NCBI GenBank assembly: GCA_965363355.1
Contig: CBDTTM010000004.1
Location: 1 to 39,982, forward strand
Direction: 5' to 3'
Origin: CBDTTM01 sp965363355
GTDB taxonomy: Bacteria > Bacillota > Negativicutes > Selenomonadales > Selenomonadaceae
DNA length: 39,982 bases
Position 1 is the stretch's first letter, and each line of letters opens with the position of its first letter. Shown here piece after piece: positions 34,601-39,982 of the stretch. The notes below the pieces were generated by a model, which made no database searches, was not told where the DNA came from, and worked only from the letters and a program-made list of their open reading frames with translations. A program made the translations under genes and the position numbers.

Positions 34601-34773
34601 GCATGGCCTGGGTCGTCATCGGGGGGCTGTTGTCCTCGACATTTTTCACCTTGGTGGCGATTCCTTTGATTTTTGTCCATTTTGAGTACTCGTCCTTTTC
34701 CTTGCGGGCCTTGCTGGCAAAGTTCAAAAAGAAAGAAAAAGAACCGAAAGAGGCCGAAGATGGTGTGGATTAG
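31621..34773 (+). CDS. RND multidrug efflux permease (HAE1/AcrB type)
   Basis: A 1050-residue inner-membrane proton/drug antiporter. The architecture is two repeats of six transmembrane segments with two large periplasmic loops; the first TM begins at residue ~12 (IGISMIVFFFVVLGLF). Asp398-Asp399 in GILVDDSIVVLE are the proton-relay pair of AcrB. A Gly/Asn-rich stretch (GTGTGNGNGNS, near residue 660) lies in the second periplasmic loop. The GTG start overlaps the adaptor stop by 4 bp. Substrate range is not predictable; family and neighbours suggest hydrophobic toxicants or drugs. Confidence 0.94.
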   Translation: MNITRYSINKPIGISMIVFFFVVLGLFSFYRIGVELLPAINIPYVTVTVNYPGAGTEEIEQDVIKPLENSLSSLSNLKHMTAVARPEKAQITLEFEFWANVDSAAIDTSQYVNAVLGKLPTGIQTPSVMKRDVDALPILEIAVLSDKPLSDVYALANDTFVERLQRAGGVSDVQLYGGRQKEIAVNVDKDKLNYFHISLQQIASRITQENVLTPAGSVFGKNSETNVRLTAQYNSPEEIASIHVNNSKGAAIPLSSLADVREQDQRVTKYARTNGQDAVSLSIYKNSNANIVDTAKAALEQLASLQKDYPDCQFVVINNSADYVEAALHNTLEALIEGLFTTGLVLFLFLRGWRSTVAVVIAIPTSLITTFFMMYTAGFTFNMLSLMGMSLCIGILVDDSIVVLENIHRHLLMGKSAKQAAEDGRNEIGMAAIAITLCDVVVFLPIAFMNGMTGQFFRQFGLTIVFATLCSLAVSFTLTPMIASKFYKNGIKEPKGKLWDTLNTAEETVIRKYGEILSWSFFHTKKIICAVLIILVLSLSLYYPLGIIGGEYMPKTDEGAFRISMQFPVGQNIDATNGKIREVEAYLMEQPEIKNYLSSVGQPAGNYGNVSVHMSDKNERSASVWDVTERVRQYLQKKFPQAVVQVSATQDSMPGVSGGTGTGNGNGNSAPVQIELKGNDLASIVKASSAVQEKLKQLDGIKDVRSSYTEGAPELRLVLDREKLRFYNTTANDIHNVFSGAIAGTLSGYLMNDPNNDHQDTDIYVRLKNSDGFEASDIRSLPVNTTTGLIRLGSVAEVKDDVGPVMLRRVDKQESINISANIDSGRSLQEVLDEISRQLGPDQLGKNVTYQFIGQADNMKTTFMEMAQAISLSLLLVYILLAVLYESLSTPVIRMFSLPFGLIGSFAFLALTRNTINLYSLLGLLVMDGLVAKNGTLLLDYTLTLMHEGVEAREAVIEAAKTRLKPIFMTSITMITGMLPTALALTPGSETRVSMAWVVIGGLLSSTFFTLVAIPLIFVHFEYSSFSLRALLAKFKKKEKEPKEAEDGVD

Positions 34774-34800
34774 CAGGCAAGGGACAGGAGGTAGTTTTGT

Positions 34801-36135
34801 ATGAAGTGGAATAAGATAGGTCGTCTAGCTGTAATTTCGTTTTTTTCAGTGATCTTGTTAGGGAGAAGCGGTGAGGCGGCAGAAAGTGCAGTGCCGATAT
34901 CTCTAGAACAATGTGTAGATATGGCTTTGCAGCAAAATCTCACTGTGCAGATGGCACAGGATGATGCCGATAAAGCACTGGCCTCGGTCAAAAGTGCAAA
35001 AGGTGCAACCGGGTTGACCATCAATGCGGCAAATACGGATTATTGGAAAAAGACAACGAGCAGCACACATCCGAACAACACGCCGAGTGCGCCGTTTTCT
35101 TTGGTGACAAATCAAATAACGATGAGCTTGCCGCTGTATAACGGTGGGAAAATGGAAAAATCTGTGGATGCGGCGGTGTTGAGTTATGCCAATGCCCAGG
35201 AAAATCAGAAAATCAGCGATGCGCAAATAAAATATCAAACGACGGTCGATTATTATAAGGTCTTGCAATATAAGAACTTGCTTGCCGCGGATAAACGATC
35301 CGTTGACGATTACACGCTGCATTTGCAAAACCTTCAGGGAAGCTTTGCCGCAGGGCTTGCTTCCAGGCTGCAATTGTTACAGACCAAGGTCAGCCTGGCT
35401 AATGCCGAGGATGCAATGCTCAAGGACCAGGCAAACTATACCAATGCACTGGTTGCATTGAAAAATATCATTGGCATGGATAAAACAACAGGGCTTGAAG
35501 TGCAGGCAAATGATGCCTATGTGGTGGAGACTGCAAATTTTGACGATTGCCTCCAGGCGGCTTTGCAAAATCGCCCCGAACAAGTCGTCGTAAACAATGC
35601 CGTAAAGATTGCCGAGGATAATCTAGGCATCGCTTATAGCGGTAAGCGTCCATCGGTTACCTTGAATGGAACCGATGGCTTGCAGGGCAGCAGCTTCGCC
35701 AACAGTGACAAAAATTATTTTTCGGTCTATTTTACCTTATCGTATAATCTGTTTGACTCTGGTGTGACCGAAGGTCAGATCGAAGGGGCAAAAGCCGATC
35801 TAGCCAAAGCTAAAAAAGCACAAAAGGCGCAAGAAGATACGATTTATGCCGACGTCAACCAGTATTATTGGGGGATGAAGGAAGCAGAAAAAAGAATCGA
35901 AGCCAGTAAAGTGGCGGTAGGACAGGCCGATGAGGTCGGTAAAATAGCCAAAGTCAGTTTTTCCGCGGGACTTGAAACCAATCAGGATATTCTCGACGCG
36001 GAAGTCGCGTTGATGACAGCGCAGAACAATTACGCGCAGGCACTTTATGACTACAACACGAATAAGGCTGGCCTTGCCATGGCAATGGGAGTTGCGGCAC
36101 GTCCGGCAACAGATAAAACTGCGGTGAAATTCTAA
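34801..36135 (+). CDS. TolC-family outer-membrane efflux protein
   Basis: A 444-residue outer-membrane factor. A signal peptide covers about residues 1-26 (AVISFFSVILLG, cleavage near GEAAES). Two repeated halves start with SLEQCVDMALQQNLTVQ and DDCLQAALQNRPEQVV, the usual TolC helical repeats, with long alpha-helical stretches between. AGGAGG precedes the ATG at normal spacing, and the gene follows the pump by 27 bp. It completes the tripartite pump and is direct evidence that the host has an outer membrane. Confidence 0.93.
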   Translation: MKWNKIGRLAVISFFSVILLGRSGEAAESAVPISLEQCVDMALQQNLTVQMAQDDADKALASVKSAKGATGLTINAANTDYWKKTTSSTHPNNTPSAPFSLVTNQITMSLPLYNGGKMEKSVDAAVLSYANAQENQKISDAQIKYQTTVDYYKVLQYKNLLAADKRSVDDYTLHLQNLQGSFAAGLASRLQLLQTKVSLANAEDAMLKDQANYTNALVALKNIIGMDKTTGLEVQANDAYVVETANFDDCLQAALQNRPEQVVVNNAVKIAEDNLGIAYSGKRPSVTLNGTDGLQGSSFANSDKNYFSVYFTLSYNLFDSGVTEGQIEGAKADLAKAKKAQKAQEDTIYADVNQYYWGMKEAEKRIEASKVAVGQADEVGKIAKVSFSAGLETNQDILDAEVALMTAQNNYAQALYDYNTNKAGLAMAMGVAARPATDKTAVKF

Positions 36136-36144
36136 GTTTCTCAT

Positions 36145-36191
36145 AAAAAAAGCTAACGATTTCGGTTTGTGCCGATTCGTTAGCTTTTTTT
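36145..36191. terminator. Bidirectional terminator after the efflux operon
   Basis: A 15-bp stem AAAAAAAGCTAACGA (36145-36159) with TCGTTAGCTTTTTTT (36177-36191) and an inner TCGG/CCGA stem. It serves the convergent EAL-HDOD gene as well. Confidence 0.87.
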
Positions 36192-36221
36192 GCGAAATTT
36201 TTCGTGCTGGAGAACGTACGA

Positions 36222-37445
36222 TTATGTGATTCCATTGATGGTATCGATTCCTGTCCAAAGCTGCGCTTGATAGTAATCTTCCGCTAGCTGGGTTTCTGAT
36301 AGTTTCAACGCCGCAGATAGGGATTCGCCTTCAGCCCAATCCGCTTTTTCATAAGCGGCGATCAAGCGAAGGACTTTCCCGATGGTGTTGTCCGAGCCGA
36401 GCATGGCATCTTTGACATCTTCATGTATGGGCAGGTTGGTGACAATATCGTTCATAGAGCGATTCAAAAAGGCATCCATCAAAGAAAACATACCAGCTAG
36501 AAAAAATTCATAACCATTTTTTTGCCGCATCTGTTTGGCAATCAATTCAGCAAAACGTGCTCTGACCAAAGCAAGCGTCAATAGTTCGGCGGGTTTGTTC
36601 ACGGCTAGGTTGCTCAAAACCAGCAGAGCAGACCATTTATAAAGCTCTTTTTGTCCAAGTAGTGTAAGTGCTTGATGGATTGAAGTGATTTCTGTCCGAA
36701 ATCCAAAATAAGGGGAATTGATGAATCGCAGGATCTTATAGGATAGAGAAATATCGTGGCGCAAAATATTTTCGAGTTTTTTATAGTTGATTTCAGGCTC
36801 AATCAATTCTTGCATAAAGAGAAAGGCGGAGTGTTTACTGATTTGCACGGACGTTCCGGTCAGAATTTCCGGTTTACAGAAGAAATATCCCTGGAAGAGA
36901 CTGTAGCCAGCGGCTAGTGCTTCTTGAAATTCCTCGTGAGTCTCGACTTTTTCAGCCAAAAATAAAAGGCCGGGCCGTTTTAATTGATTGACCAAGACTT
37001 GGCGCTCACTTGTAGTGGTAGCCCTAAAATCTATTTTTATATAATCGGCTAAAGGCAGCAAAGGCTCATAATCTGGAGAAAAAATGAAGTCATCTAAAGC
37101 TAAGCGGAATCCCAAGGCTTTGAGCTCTTGGCAGCGCATGATGATTTCTGGCGTGGGATGGACAGTCTCGAGGATTTCAATGACAATCATTTCTTTTGGC
37201 AATGCAGTGATGAAGGATGACATCAGAATATCCGCAGGAAAGTTGACGAAAGCGGGGTGATGGTTGGTAAGCTGTTCAAAGCCAAGATTGATCAAAGTGT
37301 TTTCGAGTACTTGGATTGTCGCGTCATTGCTGTCGCTGGTTTGGCACGTACTGTGTTCCTGTGCTTGGCGGAAGAGCAGTTCATAGGCAAAGACTTGTTG
37401 CTTTTTTGTGAAAATCGGTTGTCGAGCGACAAAACTACTGAACAT
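36222..37445 (-). CDS. EAL-HDOD signalling protein (YuxH-like)
   Basis: A 407-residue protein with an N-terminal EAL-type domain (about 1-200) and a C-terminal HDOD domain (about 205-400). EAL domains hydrolyse c-di-GMP. Here the signature reads YELLF (Glu22) rather than EAL, but other metal or substrate residues of the family seem retained: Asn in FVNF, Glu in EILET, Asp-Asp in ALDDF, Lys in IKIDF, AEKVE and FQGYFF. Activity is therefore possible but uncertain; several YuxH-type proteins are thought to be inactive. The ATG at 37445 follows AAGGGAG. It may link to the c-di-GMP riboswitch upstream of the chemoreceptor in this window. Confidence 0.88.
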   Translation of the reverse strand: MFSSFVARQPIFTKKQQVFAYELLFRQAQEHSTCQTSDSNDATIQVLENTLINLGFEQLTNHHPAFVNFPADILMSSFITALPKEMIVIEILETVHPTPEIIMRCQELKALGFRLALDDFIFSPDYEPLLPLADYIKIDFRATTTSERQVLVNQLKRPGLLFLAEKVETHEEFQEALAAGYSLFQGYFFCKPEILTGTSVQISKHSAFLFMQELIEPEINYKKLENILRHDISLSYKILRFINSPYFGFRTEITSIHQALTLLGQKELYKWSALLVLSNLAVNKPAELLTLALVRARFAELIAKQMRQKNGYEFFLAGMFSLMDAFLNRSMNDIVTNLPIHEDVKDAMLGSDNTIGKVLRLIAAYEKADWAEGESLSAALKLSETQLAEDYYQAQLWTGIDTINGIT

Positions 37446-37692
37446 AATGGCTCCCTTCTCTCACCGTTACGGCGGTAAGGTGGATCATTTTGTTGGAGGC
37501 AAGAATCTCAGATATATATGCTATAATAGTTCGACAATGCAGAGAAAAGACCTGCTGCAATAAAAATAGCGCGGTATGTCTGTCGTGCTTTTTGCTGAAT
37601 TTATTTTATTTAAATTGTTATTTTATACAAAATTACAATTTTACTTGTATTTTTTCGGAAAAGAGCTATACTGAGTTCATAAGTTAAATATC
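37446..37692. other. Intergenic region between EAL-HDOD and the aspA leader
   Basis: Part of a 450-bp gene-free stretch. It holds an extended -10 element TGCTATAAT (37519-37527), a small hairpin TGCAG/CTGCA just after it, and a weak stem AGCGCG/CGTGCT (37568-37589) with T5, together resembling a short untranslated RNA of about 60 nt. AT-rich sequence follows up to the aspA-side promoter. A 65-codon frame over 37490-37687 lacks a ribosome site and coding character. Confidence 0.35.
37645..37672 (+). promoter_or_regulatory. Promoter of the aspA leader transcript
   Basis: TTGTAT (37645-37650) and TATACT (37667-37672) with a 16-bp spacer. Transcription would start near 37679, about 215 nt upstream of the aspA start codon and just before two terminator-like hairpins. 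Confidence 0.6.
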
Positions 37693-37752
37693 TTTGGCAA
37701 TGGCGCATGGATTTCTTCGGAGAGAAGAAATCTGTGCATTTTTTTTGCCAAA
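37693..37752 (+). terminator. First terminator-like hairpin in the aspA leader
   Basis: A 14-bp stem (37705-37718 with 37724-37737, two G-U pairs, 5-nt loop) is followed by eight T. An outer perfect 8-bp stem TTTGGCAA (37693-37700) with TTGCCAAA (37745-37752) encloses it and uses the last Ts. The inner part is a canonical intrinsic terminator; the outer pairing suggests a regulated element. Confidence 0.7.
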
Positions 37753-37788
37753 ACGATGTTTTCCTCTAGAAAGAGGAAGATGGATGGC

Positions 37789-37827
37789 AAAGAAGCCAAG
37801 CAGTTTATTCCTGTTTGGCTTCTTTTT
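37789..37827 (+). terminator. Second terminator-like hairpin in the aspA leader
   Basis: AAAGAAGCCAAGCAG (37789-37803) pairs with CTGTTTGGCTTCTTT (37811-37825) with one G-U pair and a 7-nt loop, ending in a run of five T. A short hairpin TTCCTC/GAGGAA (37761-37778) lies between the two terminators. Confidence 0.7.
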
Positions 37828-37895
37828 GTATTTTCTTGTATTTTGTATGCGTTATACAGGATGCACAAATTAAAAATAGAAAGGTTGGATATAAA

Positions 37896-39284
37896 ATGAG
37901 AAAAGAACATGATTTTTTAGGAGAGTTAGAAGTGCCAGAGGATGTGCTCTACGGGGTACAGACGATGCGGGCCATTGAAAATTTCAGCATCACAGGACAG
38001 CGCCTTGACCCCGATTTCATAGCAGCGATGGCTAAAGTGAAGAAAGCGGCGGCCCTGGCAAATATGGAAACAGGGCGGCTCGACCAGCATATTGGGAAAC
38101 TGCTTACTGCAGCGGCTGATGAAGTCATCGAAGGACGATGGAATGATGCGTTTCCTATCGATCCGATACAAGGCGGAGCCGGGACTTCCGTGAATATGAA
38201 CATGAATGAAGTCCTTGTCAATCGGGCGCTGGAACTTTGTGGTGAGAAAAAGGGCTCATATGATATTATCTCTCCGAACAATCATGCGAATATGGCACAG
38301 TCAACAAATGATGTTTTTCCGACGGCGATTAAAGTATGTACGAGTGGAAAAAGCAAAAAAACATTGGAATCGTTGAATCGGTTGGCGGAAGAATTAGAAA
38401 GTAAAGCGGAAAAATTCAAGGATATCATAAAAATGGGGAGAACCCATCTGCAAGATGCTGTGCCGATTACCCTCGGGCAGGAAATGGCCTCATATGCTTC
38501 AGCTGTGCGCCGCGGCATACGCCGTATCGAGCATGCGATCGATGGCGTATACGTCATCAATATGGGGGCGACAGCGGTTGGAACCGGGCTCAATGCAGAA
38601 CCTCAATACATTGCCTGTGTGGCAAAAAAACTGACGCAGGTTACAGGCAAAGAGTTTGTTACGGCAGATAATCTCATCGATGCGACGAACAATGTCGATG
38701 TTTTTGTGGATGTTTCATCGGCATTGAAAGTGACGGCTCTTGTTCTGATAAAGATGGCAAATGATTTCCGTTTGATGGCATCCGGCCCTCGCTGCGGTTT
38801 CAATGAATTGAAATTACCAGCCCGTCAGCCTGGTTCATCGATTATGCCGGGCAAAGTCAATCCAGTTATGGCCGAAGTTTTGGATCAGACCTGTTACCAG
38901 GTCATTGCTAATGATTTGGCAATCAGTTTCGCCGCAGAAAACGGTCAATTTGAACTCAATGTCATGGAGCCTGTGATCGCTTTTAATTTATTTAATTCGA
39001 TGCGTTATTTGACCAATGCGGTCGATGCTTTTGTCGATAAATTGCTTTGCGGACTAGAGGCCAATGAAGAACAGTGTGAAAGCTGGCTTGAAGGCAGCGT
39101 CGGAATTGTCACGGCATTACTGCCGCATATCGGCTATGAAAATTCATCGCTGCTTGCAAGAGAAGCGTATCATACTGGCAGGCCGATTCGGGAGATCGCT
39201 TTGGAAAAGGGATTGCTTTCACCAGAAAAATTATGCCATATCTTGTCTCCGGAACAAATGACGCAACCGGGAATCGCTCAATAA
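37896..39284 (+). CDS. aspA: Aspartate ammonia-lyase
   Basis: A 462-residue member of the aspartase/fumarase superfamily, which converts L-aspartate to fumarate and ammonia. It begins RKEHDFLGELEVP as aspartases do. The signature loop GSSIMPGKVNPVM has PVM, the aspartase form, where class II fumarases usually have PTQ. Other conserved blocks are STNDVFPTA, GRTHLQDAVP and TGRPIREIALEKG. The frame is open to 37815, but the ATG at 37896 has GAAAGG upstream and the normal N-terminus. It lies downstream of a leader with two terminator-like hairpins, so expression may depend on readthrough. No strong terminator follows. In anaerobes it can feed fumarate respiration. Confidence 0.93.
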   Translation: MRKEHDFLGELEVPEDVLYGVQTMRAIENFSITGQRLDPDFIAAMAKVKKAAALANMETGRLDQHIGKLLTAAADEVIEGRWNDAFPIDPIQGGAGTSVNMNMNEVLVNRALELCGEKKGSYDIISPNNHANMAQSTNDVFPTAIKVCTSGKSKKTLESLNRLAEELESKAEKFKDIIKMGRTHLQDAVPITLGQEMASYASAVRRGIRRIEHAIDGVYVINMGATAVGTGLNAEPQYIACVAKKLTQVTGKEFVTADNLIDATNNVDVFVDVSSALKVTALVLIKMANDFRLMASGPRCGFNELKLPARQPGSSIMPGKVNPVMAEVLDQTCYQVIANDLAISFAAENGQFELNVMEPVIAFNLFNSMRYLTNAVDAFVDKLLCGLEANEEQCESWLEGSVGIVTALLPHIGYENSSLLAREAYHTGRPIREIALEKGLLSPEKLCHILSPEQMTQPGIAQ

Positions 39285-39516
39285 ATCAAATAAAAGCTTT
39301 CATCGAAATGACTGTCCGCCAAGGGGGATCTGCACTGCAAACCTTGTATATTAATGCGCGATGATGTACAATGGAGAGAACGGCAGTGTACGGGTTTTGA
39401 TTTGTATAATAATTGTTATTTGGGATTGGCAGGGTTCTTCGGTCGTTTGCGAATCTGCATAACAAGTTATTTTCAATAGAGTTATAAATTTAAGGTAGAT
39501 GGAGGTAGTTTTTTTC

Positions 39517-39982
39517 TTGAGAAAACAAAATAAACTTGCGATTATTCCCCTTGGCGGACTTGGAGAAATCGGAAAAAACATGACGGTCATCCGATATGGA
39601 TCGGATCTTGTTGTACTCGATTGCGGTCTTGCCTTTCCTGACGATGATATGTTGGGTATTGATTTGGTCATTCCGGATATGACCTATCTGGTTGAAAACC
39701 AGGATAAAATCCGGTCCGTAGTCATTACGCACGGGCACGAAGATCATATAGGTGCTTTATCGTATTTTTTACGGCAGTTCCCGGAGGTTCCGGTGTATGG
39801 AACGAGACTGGCTATGGGCTTAGCTGAAGGCCGTCTCAAAGAAAATCGTGTAGAAAAATCCTCACTGCATGTTATTCAACCGGGTGATGAACTCGTTTTT
39901 GGCAAAATTCGAGTGGGCTTCATCCAAACCAGCCATTCGATTCCAGATGCGGTAGCTCTGTACTTTAAGACGCCGCTTGGAA
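39517..39982 (+). CDS. rnj: Ribonuclease J, N-terminal part (cut by window end)
   Basis: The first 155 codons of an RNase J, a metallo-beta-lactamase/beta-CASP ribonuclease for mRNA decay and rRNA maturation in Firmicutes. The N-terminus reads LAIIPLGGLGEIGKN. The metal motif HGHEDH (His72, His74, Asp76, His77) is intact, and SHSIPDAVALYF near residue 145 is conserved. The start is TTG at 39517 with GGAGG eleven bases upstream; no ATG in frame fits the N-terminus better. The 232-bp gap before it holds a TATAAT at 39405-39410 without a clear -35. Confidence 0.92.
   Translation, partial: MRKQNKLAIIPLGGLGEIGKNMTVIRYGSDLVVLDCGLAFPDDDMLGIDLVIPDMTYLVENQDKIRSVVITHGHEDHIGALSYFLRQFPEVPVYGTRLAMGLAEGRLKENRVEKSSLHVIQPGDELVFGKIRVGFIQTSHSIPDAVALYFKTPLG

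Noticed and set aside
37490..37687. 65-codon frame upstream of aspA
   Set aside because: No ribosome site, AT-rich composition, and it crosses promoter-like sequence.
1..39982. Mobile elements, CRISPR arrays, tRNA or rRNA genes
   Set aside because: No transposase or integrase frames, no regularly spaced repeats and no tRNA-like cloverleaf or rRNA sequence were seen on reading both strands.

Overview
The window looks like a chromosome segment of a diderm Firmicute, most likely class Negativicutes (Selenomonadales/Veillonellales-type). Coding style is low-to-mid GC with strong Shine-Dalgarno sites and frequent GTG/TTG starts. Firmicute-type families (RpiR, PRD regulator, YuxH-type EAL-HDOD, RNase J, EFR1 flavodoxin-ferredoxin) occur beside genes that need an outer membrane (an RND pump with its adaptor and a TolC-like channel). 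The assignment to class is inference; no rRNA or phylogenetic marker was compared. I see 31 protein genes, the last cut by the window edge, and no tRNA, rRNA, CRISPR array or insertion sequence.

Layout. (1) 52-5439: an arsenic resistance operon, arsR-arsD-arsA-acr3 plus a CoA-disulfide-reductase/rhodanese fusion, behind a promoter covered by a perfect 9-bp inverted repeat. (2) 5515-7569: a flavin reductase, an HxlR regulator whose motif appears to recur upstream of both genes, and an acyl-CoA thioesterase; a DnaA-box-like pair lies between the first two. (3) 7670-14504: a sugar-phosphate locus with a GH1 6-phospho-beta-glycosidase diverging from an RpiR regulator and a PRD regulator that seems to have lost its phospho-histidines, then an operon of two Gfo/Idh oxidoreductases around a ribose-5-phosphate-isomerase-like protein lacking a catalytic Asp. 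(4) 14569-18978: an EFR1 protein, D-aminoacyl-tRNA deacylase, and an exported CocE/X-Pro-type hydrolase divergent from a LysR regulator with a perfect palindrome between them.

(5) 19037-22507: a promoter, c-di-GMP-I riboswitch and terminator in front of a chemoreceptor gene, then cyclopropane-fatty-acid synthase with a structured leader. (6) 22592-27914: polyphosphate metabolism, with a canonical Ppx/GppA-HD protein diverging from a degenerate Ppx/GppA-HD paralogue that overlaps ppk1. (7) 28179-36135: an OmpR-type two-component system followed by an RND tripartite efflux operon; a PhoB-like 11-bp direct repeat sits just upstream of a -10 element ahead of the adaptor gene. (8) 36222-39982: an EAL-HDOD protein, a 450-bp intergenic region rich in hairpins ahead of aspA, and the first 155 codons of RNase J.

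Themes: envelope and stress adaptation (arsenite efflux, RND efflux, CFA, polyphosphate), c-di-GMP signalling (riboswitch and EAL-HDOD), and catabolism (phospho-glycosides, aspartate). No wholly novel multi-gene system is evident. The least explained pieces are the RpiA-like/Gfo-Idh operon with its histidine-less PRD regulator, the tandem-terminator leader of aspA, the cfa leader, and the catalytically altered Ppx paralogue.
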